Shown here: piece after piece, positions 26,642-36,397 of the stretch
Layout: every line of letters starts with the position of its first letter
Numbering within the stretch: the stretch's first letter is position 1
NCBI RefSeq assembly: GCF_009866765.1
Contig: NZ_CP019431.1
Location: forward strand, 124,001-188,000
Direction: 5' to 3'
Source of the DNA: Pseudomonas sp. S35
GTDB taxonomy: Bacteria; Pseudomonadota; Gammaproteobacteria; Pseudomonadales; Pseudomonadaceae
DNA length: 64,000 nt
Program-made: the position numbers and the translations under genes
The notes under the pieces: model-generated
Told to the model about the DNA's origin: nothing
Databases searched by the model: none
Seen by the model: the letters and a program-made list of their open reading frames with translations, nothing else

Positions 26642-28716
26642 ACGGGTTCTTTACCGGGTTTCCACCGGCCCGCGACTGGTTCTATGGCGTGCGCACCTTC
26701 GCCGCGTCGATGATCGCGCTGTACATCGCCATGCTGATGCAAATGCCGCGTCCGTACTGGGCGATGGCCACGGTGTATATCGTCTCCAGCCCGTTTGTCG
26801 GGCCCACCAGTTCCAAGGCGTTGTACCGCGCCGTCGGCACTTTGATGGGTGCGGCGGCGGCGGTGTTTTTTGTGCCGATGTTCGTGCAGTCGCCCTACAT
26901 TCTGGTGGTGGTGATTGCGCTGTGGACGGGCACGTTGCTGTTCCTCTCCATGCACCTGCGCACCGCCAACAACTATGCGCTGATGCTCGCCGGTTACACC
27001 TTGCCGTTGATCGCCTTGCCCGTGGTGGATAACCCCCTGGCCGTGTGGGATGTGGCCGAAGCGCGTACCGAAGAAATCTTCCTCGGCATCGCGGTCGCGG
27101 CGGTGGTGGGCGCGATGTTCTGGCCGCGCCGCCTGATGCCGGTGTTCGATGGCTCGGTGGCCAAGTGGTTTGCCGATGCCCAGGTCTACAGCCAGCGCTT
27201 CCTGACGCGCAACGTGCAGCCTGAAGAAGTCAGCAGCCTGCGCGGCGGCATGGTCGCCACGTTCAACACCCTCGAATTGATGATCGGCCAGTTGCCCCAC
27301 GAAGGCGCACGGCCGCAGACGGTGCGTAACACCAAGGAACTGCGCGGGCGCATGATCCATCTGCTGCCGGTGGTGGACGCCCTCGACGATGCGCTGTACG
27401 CCATCGAACACCGGGCGCCGGAATTTCTCGACCGGCTTACGCCGATACTGCAAGCCGCGAACCAGTGGTTGGAAGACACCCAGCAAAGCGCGCCACTGCA
27501 AAGCTGGCGTTCATTGCGTGACCAGGTCGACGCCCTGCAACCCCACGGCGAGGCATTGGACGACCGCCACACCCTGCTGTTTTCCAACGCGCTGTACCGC
27601 CTCGGCGAATGGATCGACCTGTGGCAAGACTGCCGCAGCCTGCAAGCGGCCATCGAATGCGAAAGCCAGGACACCTGGCGCGCCGTGTACCGTCATTGGC
27701 GCCTGGGCCGGCTCACGCCGTTTCTCGACCGTGGCCTGATGTTCTACTCGGCGTTTTCCACGGTCACCGCGATCATCGTCGCCTCGGTGCTATGGATTCT
27801 GCTGGGTTGGACCGACGGCGGCAGTGCCGTGATCCTGGCAGCGGTGGCATGCAGTTTCTTCGCCTCGATGGACGACCCGGCACCGCAGATCTATCGGTTC
27901 TTTTTCTGGACCGCCATGTCCGTGCTGTTCGCCAGCCTGTACCTGTTTCTGGTGCTGCCCAACCTGCACGATTTCCCGATGCTGGTGCTGGCGTTCGCGG
28001 TGCCGTTTATCTGCATCGGCACGCTCACCGTGCAGCCGCGTTTCTACCTGGGCATGCTGCTGACGCTGGTGAACACGTCGTCGTTCATCAGCATCCAGGG
28101 CGCCTACGACGCGGATTTTCTCAACTTCGCCAACGTCAACCTGGCCGGGCCCGTGGGCTTGCTGTTTGCCTTTGTGTGGACGTTGGTCGCGCGGCCGTTC
28201 GGCGCCGAGTTCGCCGCCAAGCGCCTGACCCGTTTCAGCTGGCGCGACATCGTCGGCCTCACCGAACCCGCCACCCTGGCTGAACATCGGCACCTGGCCG
28301 TGCAAATGCTCGACCGCCTGATGCAGCACCTGCCGCGCCTGGCCCTCACCGGCCAGGACACCGGCATCGCCCTGCGTGATTTGCGCGTGGCGCTGAACCT
28401 GCTCGACCTGCTGGCCTACTCGCCGCGCATCCTCGGCGTGCCACGGGTGTTGCTCAACCAGGTGGTGGAAGGCGTCGGCGCTTACTTCAAGGCTTGCCTC
28501 AAGGCGGGTGAACGCTTGCCCGCGCCGAGCGGTCTGCTGATGACCCTCGACCGCACACGCCGCGCCCTCAACGGCCAGGGCCTGCAAGACGAAGACGATA
28601 CCCGCCTGCACCTGCTGCATGCGCTGGCTGGCCTGCGCCTGGCGCTGCTGCCCGGCGTCGAATTTATTGGTGGCACGGAGCAGGAAGCGCCGCTGCCCGA
28701 TGGAGCGCCTTTATGA
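26638..28716 (+). CDS. FUSC/AaeB-family efflux transporter
   Basis: 692 residues. Two clusters of membrane helices (about residues 15-170 and 365-520) flank a cytoplasmic helical domain, the FUSC (fusaric acid resistance, YccC/AaeB) layout. The N-terminal motif MLMQMPRPYWAMATVYIVSS is diagnostic. It probably exports aromatic carboxylic acids or similar toxins. The start is a GTG overlapping the MarR stop by 4 nt, and the end overlaps the DUF1656 start by 4 nt. Confidence 0.9.
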   Translation: MNGFFTGFPPARDWFYGVRTFAASMIALYIAMLMQMPRPYWAMATVYIVSSPFVGPTSSKALYRAVGTLMGAAAAVFFVPMFVQSPYILVVVIALWTGTLLFLSMHLRTANNYALMLAGYTLPLIALPVVDNPLAVWDVAEARTEEIFLGIAVAAVVGAMFWPRRLMPVFDGSVAKWFADAQVYSQRFLTRNVQPEEVSSLRGGMVATFNTLELMIGQLPHEGARPQTVRNTKELRGRMIHLLPVVDALDDALYAIEHRAPEFLDRLTPILQAANQWLEDTQQSAPLQSWRSLRDQVDALQPHGEALDDRHTLLFSNALYRLGEWIDLWQDCRSLQAAIECESQDTWRAVYRHWRLGRLTPFLDRGLMFYSAFSTVTAIIVASVLWILLGWTDGGSAVILAAVACSFFASMDDPAPQIYRFFFWTAMSVLFASLYLFLVLPNLHDFPMLVLAFAVPFICIGTLTVQPRFYLGMLLTLVNTSSFISIQGAYDADFLNFANVNLAGPVGLLFAFVWTLVARPFGAEFAAKRLTRFSWRDIVGLTEPATLAEHRHLAVQMLDRLMQHLPRLALTGQDTGIALRDLRVALNLLDLLAYSPRILGVPRVLLNQVVEGVGAYFKACLKAGERLPAPSGLLMTLDRTRRALNGQGLQDEDDTRLHLLHALAGLRLALLPGVEFIGGTEQEAPLPDGAPL

Positions 28717-28922
28717 TCGGTGATCTGGATATCAGCGGGGTGTTCCTGCCCACGCTGCTGGTGCTGATGGGCATTACGTATGTGTTGTTTCTGGTGGTGC
28801 ACGGGCTGTTGACGCGCATGCACTTCTATCGCCTGGTCTGGCACCGGGCATTGTTCAATGTGGGGCTCTACGCGCTGTTGCTGGGCGCGGTGGACTCACT
28901 CAGTCGATACCTGATGACATGA
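28713..28922 (+). CDS. DUF1656 small membrane protein
   Basis: 69 residues with two membrane helices, beginning IGDLDISGVFLPTLLVLMG, the DUF1656 (AaeX-like) signature. It always lies between FUSC and HlyD genes in such operons. It overlaps both neighbours by 4 nt (ATGA). Its role in the pump is unknown. Confidence 0.88.
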   Translation: MIGDLDISGVFLPTLLVLMGITYVLFLVVHGLLTRMHFYRLVWHRALFNVGLYALLLGAVDSLSRYLMT

Positions 28923-29809
28923 AAAAACCTTTTTTGACCATCGGCCGTGTAGTCCTGACGCTGTTGATCGTGAGCTTCGCGGTCGTCGTTGTGTGGCGCA
29001 TGGTCATGTACTACATGTTTGCGCCCTGGACCCGCGACGGGCACATCCGTGCCGACATCGTGCAGATCGCCCCGGACGTGTCCGGGCTGATCCAGCGCGT
29101 GGACGTGCGCGACAACCAGTTGGTGAGCAAGGGCCAGGTGCTGTTTGCCGTCGACCAGGACCGCTTCAAGCTGGCCCTGCGCCAAGCCCAGGCCGCCGTG
29201 GCCGACCGCCAGGAAACCCTGGCCCAGGCCAGCCGCGAGTACAAGCGTAACCGTGGCCTGGGCAACCTGGTGCCGAGCGAGCAACTGGAAGAAAGCCAGT
29301 CCCGCGTTGCCCGCGCCCAGTCGGCCCTGGCCGAAGCGCAAGTGACGGTGGATTCGGCCCAACTCAACCTGGACCGCTCGGTGATCCGCAGCCCGGTGGA
29401 CGGCTACGTCAACGACCGCGCGCCGCGCACCCAGGAGTTTGTCACCGCCGGCCGCCCGGTGCTGTCGGTGGTGGACAGCAATTCGTTCCATATCGACGGC
29501 TACTTCGAAGAGACCAAGCTCGACGGCATCCACGTCGGCATGGCCGTGGATATCCGCGTGATCGGCGACAACGCTCGCCTGCGCGGCCATGTGCAGAGCA
29601 TCGTCGCCGGCATCGAAGACCGCGACCGCAGCAGCGGCTCCAACCTGCTGCCCAACGTCAACCCGGCGTTCAGCTGGGTGCGCCTGGCCCAGCGGATTCC
29701 GGTGCGCATCGCTTTTGACGAGGTGCCGGCGGACTTTCGCATGATCGCCGGGCGCACGGCCACGGTGTCGATCATGGGCGACAAACCCAATGACGGAGCC
29801 ACGCCATGA
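28919..29809 (+). CDS. HlyD-family periplasmic adaptor (AaeA type)
   Basis: 296 residues. One N-terminal membrane helix (VVLTLLIVSFAVVVVWRMV) is followed by TRDGHIRADIVQIAPDVSGL and DNQLVSKGQVLFAVDQDRF, the family lipoyl half, a short coiled coil, and IRSPVDGYVNDRAPRTQEFV. Length suits AaeA. It joins the FUSC transporter to the outer-membrane channel and overlaps both neighbours by 4 nt. Confidence 0.91.
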   Translation: MKKPFLTIGRVVLTLLIVSFAVVVVWRMVMYYMFAPWTRDGHIRADIVQIAPDVSGLIQRVDVRDNQLVSKGQVLFAVDQDRFKLALRQAQAAVADRQETLAQASREYKRNRGLGNLVPSEQLEESQSRVARAQSALAEAQVTVDSAQLNLDRSVIRSPVDGYVNDRAPRTQEFVTAGRPVLSVVDSNSFHIDGYFEETKLDGIHVGMAVDIRVIGDNARLRGHVQSIVAGIEDRDRSSGSNLLPNVNPAFSWVRLAQRIPVRIAFDEVPADFRMIAGRTATVSIMGDKPNDGATP

Positions 29810-31248
29810 AACAACTGTTGGCCATCGCCGCGCTGGGTGTGCTGCTGTCGGCCTGCCAGGCCGTAGGCCCGGACTACCAACTGCCGGACAAGGTGGCCGT
29901 CAACCGTGGCGACCTGCAAGGGCCAATCGCGGGCGAGGGCGCCAACGTGGTGTCGGCGCCGGTGCCGACCGATTGGTGGAAGCTGTACAAAGACCCGCGC
30001 CTGGACGAACTGGTGCGCCAAGCGATGGCCTCCAACACCGACCTGCGGGTGGCCGCTGCCAACTTGCAGCGCGCGCGGTTCCAGACCCAACAGGCTGAAT
30101 CCGCCGGCGGCTGGAGCCTCGGCGCCAAGGCCGAGGCGCAGCGTCTGCAGGAGTCCGGCGAAGCGTTTTTGCTGGCGGACAAAGTGCCGGTGGATAACAT
30201 CGGCAGCGTCGGCATCACCACCTCATATCAGTTTGACCTGTTCGGCACCTTGCAACGCGGCATCGAAAGCGCCCAGGCCAGCGCCGATGCGGCCCAGGCC
30301 GCCGCCGATATTGCGCGCATCACCTTGGTCGCCGATGTAGTGCGTTCCTACACCCAGGTGTGCGCGGCCAACGAAGAGCTGGCGATTGCCAACGAGTCCC
30401 TAAACCTGCAAGCCCAGAGCACCACACTGACCCAACGCTTGCGCGACGCCGGCCGTGGCGATGAAACCCAGGTCACGCGCTCGCAAACCCAGTACAAATC
30501 CCTGCGCGCCGACATGCCGCGCTACGAAGCGGCGCGCCAGGCCGGGTTGTTCCGCCTGTCGATGCTGCTGGCCAAGCCGCTGGACCAACTGCCCGCGGGC
30601 ACCGGCAACTGCGCCGAGCTGCCGCACATCGCCCAGTTGCTGCCGGTGGGCGACGGCGCGGCGCTGCTCAAGCGCCGCCCGGATGTACGCCAGGCCGAAC
30701 GCCAACTGGCCGCCGCCACCGCCCGTATTGGCGTGGCCACCGGCGCTTTGTACCCAGACATCGCCATCGGTGCCACCGTGGGCACCGTCGGTCTGCTCGA
30801 CAACCTCGGCCAGCCGGCCACCAACCGCTGGGGCTTTGGCCCGATGATCAGTTGGACCGTGCCGACCAACGGCGCCCGCGCCCGCATCCACGAAGCCGAG
30901 GCCGCGACCCAGGGCGCCCTGGCGCATTTCGACGGGGTGGTGCTCAACGCCATCCGTGAAACCCAGACCGGTCTTGCGCAATACACCGCGCAGTTGCAAC
31001 GGCGCGACGCACTGGCCGAAGCGGGTGAGTCGGCCAAGGAAGCGGCGGGGCAGACCCACCGCTTCTTCCAGGCCGGCCGCGCGTCGTTCCTGGCCGACCT
31101 GCAAGCCACCCGCACCTACACCGATGTGCGCGCGCAACTGGCGGCGGCGAACACCCAGGTTGCCATGAGCCAGATCGATCTGTTCCTGGCCTTGGGCGGC
31201 GGCTGGGAAAGCGGACGAACGCCAGGTGCGCCGGCCAGCAAACCCTGA
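29806..31248 (+). CDS. Outer-membrane efflux lipoprotein (NodT family)
   Basis: 480 residues. The lipobox LSAC (Cys17) is followed by QAVGPDYQLPD. Two efflux-protein repeats include RLDELVRQAMASNTDLRVAA and LKRRPDVRQAERQLAAATAR. It is the last gene of the MarR-FUSC-DUF1656-HlyD operon and supplies the TolC-like duct. It is a paralogue of the protein at 18951-20381 but clearly diverged. Confidence 0.91.
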   Translation: MKQLLAIAALGVLLSACQAVGPDYQLPDKVAVNRGDLQGPIAGEGANVVSAPVPTDWWKLYKDPRLDELVRQAMASNTDLRVAAANLQRARFQTQQAESAGGWSLGAKAEAQRLQESGEAFLLADKVPVDNIGSVGITTSYQFDLFGTLQRGIESAQASADAAQAAADIARITLVADVVRSYTQVCAANEELAIANESLNLQAQSTTLTQRLRDAGRGDETQVTRSQTQYKSLRADMPRYEAARQAGLFRLSMLLAKPLDQLPAGTGNCAELPHIAQLLPVGDGAALLKRRPDVRQAERQLAAATARIGVATGALYPDIAIGATVGTVGLLDNLGQPATNRWGFGPMISWTVPTNGARARIHEAEAATQGALAHFDGVVLNAIRETQTGLAQYTAQLQRRDALAEAGESAKEAAGQTHRFFQAGRASFLADLQATRTYTDVRAQLAAANTQVAMSQIDLFLALGGGWESGRTPGAPASKP

Positions 31249-31329
31249 ACCAATAGCTATGCTTTGACAGGCGGGTCGCCGTGACGACTCGCCTGACACT
31301 GCTCGCGTTTGCTCATGGGGATTCCAATA

Positions 31330-31962
31330 ATGAAAAACCCTTATGCTCCCGCTTTCTGGTGCGTGCTCTTCGCACTGGTGCTGTTATCGGCCGCGTATTT
31401 CTACGGCGTCATGCTCGCTCACCAACTCGACAAGGCGATGGTGTTTCTCGACAGCGCCTGCCTGGTGATCGGCACCTTGTCCATCGGCGTCGTGGCCTGG
31501 GCCTCGTACCAAAACCAACGGGTCAAGAAAAAACTCCTCGAACAAGGCAAGACCCGTGTGGCGATCTGGGACACCAAGGTCGCGCTGCGCCGGGTCGAAA
31601 CCGTGTTCGACCGCTATTTCTGGGGCAGTTATTGGCAGCCCGGCCGCACCTTCCAGGAAGTCATGGGCGACCTGACCGGCACGCCGTTGGAAAAAAGCCT
31701 CGAAGTCCTGAAAAAACAATGCGTCGCGCTCGATAAACAGGTAGCCGATGGGCGGCACTGGCTCAGTAATGCACGGGAACTGTCCGATGTCGCCACCCAG
31801 ATGGCCCGTGAGCGCTACCAACTGGACTTCTGCGACCCCAAGTCCGATACCCCCGGCAATGCGGTCATACACCGCGAGTTTGAGGTGCTGGTGTACACCT
31901 GGACGGCGCGGTTGAAGAGTTTCGATCACCAGTTGGATGAAATCGAGCTGGAGTATTCCTGA
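31330..31962 (+). CDS. Uncharacterised membrane protein
   Basis: 210 residues. Two N-terminal helices (FWCVLFALVLLSAAYFYGVM and MVFLDSACLVIGTLSIGVVA) precede a basic segment and a long helical cytoplasmic part (about residues 65-210). ATG 31330 is preceded by GGGGA at about 9 nt; an upstream in-frame TTG at 31309 is less likely. No known domain is recognised and it is not obviously in an operon. Confidence 0.65.
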   Translation: MKNPYAPAFWCVLFALVLLSAAYFYGVMLAHQLDKAMVFLDSACLVIGTLSIGVVAWASYQNQRVKKKLLEQGKTRVAIWDTKVALRRVETVFDRYFWGSYWQPGRTFQEVMGDLTGTPLEKSLEVLKKQCVALDKQVADGRHWLSNARELSDVATQMARERYQLDFCDPKSDTPGNAVIHREFEVLVYTWTARLKSFDHQLDEIELEYS

Positions 31963-32108
31963 ACTACTACTGAACTGATCCCTCTGAAAGGCTGGGCCGT
32001 TTGCGGCCGCCAGTGCTAATCTTCCCCCGCTTTCGGCGGGCTTGAGCCAACCCCTACAGGGTTCAAGGAAGACAGCCCACTTCTCACAGGATTTGATCAG
32101 GTCACTTC

Positions 32109-33605
32109 ATGAATAAGCCAGCAGTCGTTCTTTTGGGTTTTGTTGTCGCCGTAGGCGTCGTCAGTGCAGGCGGCGCCTGGTACACCGGTAAACAACTGGA
32201 GCCGGTGCTGCAAACCGCGATCCAGAACGCCAACAAGGAACTGCAGACTTCCATGGCCGGCGTCGATGGCACCGTGGCCCTGGAGCTGGTCTCCCTGGAC
32301 CGTGGCGTGTTCAGCAGCACCGCCCATTACCGCTTGAAAGGCCAGGGTTCGGTCTTCGGCGAAGAAAACCCTAATCCCGAACTGCTGTTCGTCGACCATA
32401 TCGAACACGGCCCGCTGCCGTTCTCGCGCCTGGTGACGCTCAAGTGGCTGCCGGTCATGGCCACCAGTCACTACGAGCTGGAAAAAAACGCCACCACCGA
32501 GAAGTGGTTCGCGGCCGCCAAAGACGTGTCGCCGCTCAAAGGCGTGGCCAATATCGGCTATACACGCTCGGTCAACGGCAACATCGAGTTTCTGCCCCTG
32601 GAGTTCAAGGACGCCGCAGCTTCGGCGAGCTTCTCCGGCGCCAACCTGAATTTCGATAGCACTGCCGAAGGCCAGAAGGTCAAGGCTGACGGCTTCATGA
32701 ACAGCTTCAAGATCGCCGGGCTCGACGCCAAGGGCGAAGCCTTCGAAGCTGAACTGTCTGGCCTGACTATCGCCAGCAACCTGGAAAAGTCCACCTTCGG
32801 TTTCTACACTGGGCAAAACACCGTTGAACTGACCGACAGCAAGTTCACCTTCGGCCCGCAGAAAGCCGTGCTGACCGTCAAAGGCTTCGAGCAGAAAGAC
32901 TCCAGTGAAACCAAGGACAACAACCTGGCGGGTCGCGTCGACTACAAAATCGACGAGATCGGTTACCAGGGCAAACCGGTGGGTTCGGCCGCCTTGGCGG
33001 TGAGCATGAAGAATGTCGACATCCCGGCGATGCTGCTGTTGACCAAGCTGTACCAGGACAAGATGCAGCCGGTGCAAGCCGCTGCGGCCGCCGGCCAACC
33101 GGCGCCGGAGCTGCAACTGAGCGAAGCCGAGCAGGCCCTGGCCGAAGCCAACGTGAATCAGGTACTGGCCGCCAAGCCGCAAGTGGCGGTGGAAAACCTG
33201 TCGCTGAAAACCACCCACGGCGAAAGCAAGTTCAGCCTGTTGGTCGACCTGGCCAAACCGGCGTCTATGGAACTGCCGCCGGTTGAGCTGGGCAAGCAGA
33301 TGATTGCGCTGCTGGACGCCAACCTGACCCTGTCCAAGCCGATGATCGCTGACGTTTCCGCGCTGCAGGCACAACTGGGTGGCGTGACCGACCCGAAAGC
33401 CATCGAGCAGCAATCCCAGATGGCCGCCGAGATGGTCAGCGGCATGGCGGTGGGCACGCAGTTGGCGACACTGGTGGGCAGCGACGTGGTGTCCAAGCTG
33501 CACTACGCCAACAATGAAGTGACGTTCAACGGCCAGAAGATGACCGTCGAGCAATTCATTGGGTTTGTGATGGCCAAAGTCGGCGCGGTCAGCGGCGCGC
33601 AGTAA
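32109..33605 (+). CDS. DUF945 (YdgA-like) protein
   Basis: 498 residues. It has an uncleaved or weakly cleaved N-terminal hydrophobic helix (VVLLGFVVAVGVVSAGGAWY). Next comes TGKQLEPVLQTAIQNANKEL, then LELVSLDRGVFSSTAHYRL, the DUF945 opening, and a long beta-rich periplasmic part. A C-terminal FNGQKMTVEQFIGFVMAKV ends the family pattern. E. coli YdgA is its best-known relative and has no firm function. Monocistronic by spacing, with a 100-nt leader. Confidence 0.85.
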   Translation: MNKPAVVLLGFVVAVGVVSAGGAWYTGKQLEPVLQTAIQNANKELQTSMAGVDGTVALELVSLDRGVFSSTAHYRLKGQGSVFGEENPNPELLFVDHIEHGPLPFSRLVTLKWLPVMATSHYELEKNATTEKWFAAAKDVSPLKGVANIGYTRSVNGNIEFLPLEFKDAAASASFSGANLNFDSTAEGQKVKADGFMNSFKIAGLDAKGEAFEAELSGLTIASNLEKSTFGFYTGQNTVELTDSKFTFGPQKAVLTVKGFEQKDSSETKDNNLAGRVDYKIDEIGYQGKPVGSAALAVSMKNVDIPAMLLLTKLYQDKMQPVQAAAAAGQPAPELQLSEAEQALAEANVNQVLAAKPQVAVENLSLKTTHGESKFSLLVDLAKPASMELPPVELGKQMIALLDANLTLSKPMIADVSALQAQLGGVTDPKAIEQQSQMAAEMVSGMAVGTQLATLVGSDVVSKLHYANNEVTFNGQKMTVEQFIGFVMAKVGAVSGAQ

Positions 33606-33633
33606 ATATTTCGCCCTGGCTCGCAAATAAGTA

Positions 33634-33723
33634 ATGGGGCAGCGAGCGTGCCCGCAACAGAGGTCAAACGGCTGGCGTTTACCCGTCCAGCGCCCCTCTG
33701 TTGCAGGCAAGTGCGCTCCCATA
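33634..33723. repeat. REP-like long hairpin
   Basis: Outer arms ATGGGGCAGCGAGCG and GTGCGCTCCCATAT pair imperfectly, and inner arms GCAACAGAGG and CCTCTGTTGC pair perfectly. This forms a double REP-like structure just after the DUF945 gene, probably also its transcript end. Confidence 0.6.
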
Positions 33724-33752
33724 TTCACATTTCAGATTTGCCCCGCAATTCT

Positions 33753-33764
33753 GAACAATTGTTC
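33753..33764. promoter_or_regulatory. Palindrome upstream of pgaA
   Basis: GAACAATTGTTC is a perfect 12-bp palindrome about 140 nt before pgaA, inside an AT-rich stretch. It could be an operator for the PNAG operon. I cannot assign a regulator. Confidence 0.4.
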
Positions 33765-33904
33765 TGAATTGGCCTTCTTCCTACTTTCCTAAGAGATAGT
33801 TCACACAGGAAAGCTAGGCCGGGTCATTAGACGTCGGCACCCTGCAGCAAATCGCGCAGGACCACCTATCGTTACAGCTTTCCGTGTGTAAGGAAGCTCA
33901 CGAT

Positions 33905-36385
33905 ATGTTGCGAAACCTACCACTCAGTGCATCAGGCCGGTTGCGACTGCTTATCGGCGCAGCCTTATGCAGCCAACTGTTGATGCCCACCTTCGCCATG
34001 GCCGATCCCGCCTATGACGCCCTGATCATTCAGGCGCGCAACGGCAACTTCACACCTGCGCTGACCCAACTGCGCCAGCTGTCCGCCGAGCGCCAGACGC
34101 CGGGCCAGGTCAGCGATCACCTGGTGATTGCCGGGTGGGCCGGCCAGGACGCCGAAGTGCTGAAGGTGTACGAGGCCGAGGGTAAACATCGCAACCTCAG
34201 TACCCAGGCGCTCGCTACCGTGGCGCGCACCTATCGCAATCAAAAACAGTGGGCCCAGGCTGAGACGGTCTATCGCCAGGCGCTGTTGCGTGAACCGAAT
34301 AACATCGACCTGCAACTGGGCCTGGCCCTGACCCAGGCCGACGGCGGCAAGGCCAGCGAAGCCGTGCAACGCACCCGCGCGCTGGTAGCCGCCAAGCCCG
34401 ATGACCCCAACCGACGCATGGCGCTGGGGTATGCGCTGACCCGTGCCGGCCTGAACTACGACGCGTTGTTTGAATTCGACCAGGCGTTTATCCGGGCCGG
34501 CGACAAACCTGACGTTGCCCGTGAATACATCGTCGCCCTGCAAAAGGCCCGCTTGCCGGAACCTGCGTTGCGCCTGTCGGCCCAGCGCCCGGGCCTGCTG
34601 GACCCGGTGACCCAGCGCCGCCTGGAAGGCGACCTCGCCGCCGAGCGTGTGCGCATGGCCGAGTTCGCCACACGCAGCGAAAAAGACCGCTACGTGATCG
34701 CCGACCGCGCCCTGGCGGACTACGACAAACTGCTCGCCCGCTGGACCCCGGACGCCACCGCCCATGACGACGTGGTGCGCTGGCGCATCGACCGCCTGGG
34801 CGCACTCAAGGCCCGGGCGCGCACCGCCGAGGTGATCCGCGAGTACGAAGTGCTGAAAGGCGAAGGCGTGCAACTGCCGACCTACGCCGTGCGCTGGGTG
34901 GCCGCGTCCTACCTCGACCAACGCCAGCCGGAAAAAGCCGAGCCGCTGTATCGCCAGGCCCTGAGCGCCACCGACGCCGAGCCCGATGACCGGGTCGAAG
35001 ACACCACCGCGCTGTTCTACGCCTTGCAGGAAAGCGACAAGGGCGAGGATGCCAACGAGGTCGCCAAGGGCCTCGCCAACAGCCAGAAGCCTCGTGTCGA
35101 ACTCAAGGGCCTGCCCGTCGGCAACCCCAACGATGCGTGGATGGACGCCCAGCAACTGTCGGCCCAGGCCGGCGTCTACGGCGGTGACCTGCCGGGCAGC
35201 GAAGCCGGTTTGGAAGCGCTGGTCGCCAAGGCGCCGGGCAACGTTGGCCTGCGCCTGGCCCAGGCTGACATGTACCGCGCCCGCGATCTGCCACGCCGCG
35301 CCGAAGGCATTCTCAAGGAAACCGAAGCCCAGGCCCCGCGTGACATCGGCCTGGAAGTGAGCCAGGCCTACACCGCGATGGACTTGCAAGAGTGGCGACA
35401 AATGGATGTGCTCACCGACGACGTGGTCGCGCGCAACCCCGACAACCGCCAAGTGCAGCGCCTCAGCCGCCTGCGCGATGTGCATGACATGGCCGAACTG
35501 CGCGTCGAGGCCTACACCGGTAAAAGCTTCGGCGGCGGCAACAACAGCGATGCGGGGGCGGTGTCGGGGAGCCGCGACTGGGGCATCGAAAGCCGGCTCT
35601 ACACGCCGCCCATCGACGAAGACTGGCGCCTGTTCGCCGGTGCCGGCTATGCCCGTGCGGATTTCGAAGAGGGCACCGGCCAGCATCGTTGGCAGGTGGT
35701 CGGCGTAGAGCGGCGCACCCGCGACATGACCATCGAAGCCGAAGTGTCCAACCACTCCTACGGCGATGGCTCCAAACAAGGCGCTGCGGTCTCGATCGCC
35801 CGTGACATCAACGACAACTGGCAATACGGCGGCAGCCTCGGCTACCTGCTGAGCACCACGCCGTTGCGCGCGTTGAATGACGGGATCACGGCCAACGGCG
35901 GCAGCGGGTTTGTCCGCTGGCGCGCCAATGAAAGCCGCGAGTGGAAACTAACCCTCAGCCCGTCCCATTTCAGCGACGGCAATGACCGCTTCGAAGCTTT
36001 GCTCAGCGGCCGCGAAGGCCTCTACAGCTCGCCACGGGTGCAAGTCGACCTGGGCCTGGAAGTCGGCGCCAGCCGCAACAGCAAGGAAGACACGGTGTAC
36101 TTCAATCCGAAGTCGGATTTCACCGTGCTGCCCGTTCTCAACATCAACCATGTGCTTTATCACCGCTACGAGACCCAGTGGAGTCAGCAGTTCCAGGTCG
36201 GTGCGGGTACCTATAGCCAGCGCGATTACTCCACCGGCGGCATGGCCTTGATTGGCTACGGCCAACGCTTTCGCTGGAACGATGTACTCGACGCCGGCGC
36301 CAACCTGAGCCTGATCAGCCGACCTTATGACGGTGATCGCGAACGCGATCTGCGCCTGCTCGTCGACCTCACTTACCGTTTCTAA
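33905..36385 (+). CDS. pgaA: PNAG export porin PgaA
   Basis: 826 residues. The signal peptide ends near FAMA-DPAYD. A TPR superhelix covers about residues 30-520 (for example LATVARTYRNQKQWAQAETV and YRQALLREPNNIDLQLGLAL). A C-terminal 16-strand-type barrel covers about 530-826, ending DLTYRF with an aromatic last residue. It exports partly deacetylated poly-beta-1,6-N-acetylglucosamine. ATG 33905 is chosen because it opens the signal peptide; an in-frame GTG at 33884 adds only seven unlikely residues. It heads the pgaABCD operon, with an intergenic upstream region of about 300 nt. Confidence 0.93.
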   Translation: MLRNLPLSASGRLRLLIGAALCSQLLMPTFAMADPAYDALIIQARNGNFTPALTQLRQLSAERQTPGQVSDHLVIAGWAGQDAEVLKVYEAEGKHRNLSTQALATVARTYRNQKQWAQAETVYRQALLREPNNIDLQLGLALTQADGGKASEAVQRTRALVAAKPDDPNRRMALGYALTRAGLNYDALFEFDQAFIRAGDKPDVAREYIVALQKARLPEPALRLSAQRPGLLDPVTQRRLEGDLAAERVRMAEFATRSEKDRYVIADRALADYDKLLARWTPDATAHDDVVRWRIDRLGALKARARTAEVIREYEVLKGEGVQLPTYAVRWVAASYLDQRQPEKAEPLYRQALSATDAEPDDRVEDTTALFYALQESDKGEDANEVAKGLANSQKPRVELKGLPVGNPNDAWMDAQQLSAQAGVYGGDLPGSEAGLEALVAKAPGNVGLRLAQADMYRARDLPRRAEGILKETEAQAPRDIGLEVSQAYTAMDLQEWRQMDVLTDDVVARNPDNRQVQRLSRLRDVHDMAELRVEAYTGKSFGGGNNSDAGAVSGSRDWGIESRLYTPPIDEDWRLFAGAGYARADFEEGTGQHRWQVVGVERRTRDMTIEAEVSNHSYGDGSKQGAAVSIARDINDNWQYGGSLGYLLSTTPLRALNDGITANGGSGFVRWRANESREWKLTLSPSHFSDGNDRFEALLSGREGLYSSPRVQVDLGLEVGASRNSKEDTVYFNPKSDFTVLPVLNINHVLYHRYETQWSQQFQVGAGTYSQRDYSTGGMALIGYGQRFRWNDVLDAGANLSLISRPYDGDRERDLRLLVDLTYRF

Positions 36386-36397
36386 AAGAGCCTGACC

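Noticed and set aside
32020..32045. CCCGC-TTTC-GCGGG hairpin as a terminator
   Set aside because: Short stem with no T tract; too weak to call.
32097..33728. 543-codon minus-strand frame opposite the DUF945 gene
   Set aside because: Composition is that of an antisense shadow; the plus-strand gene has a membrane anchor and family motifs.
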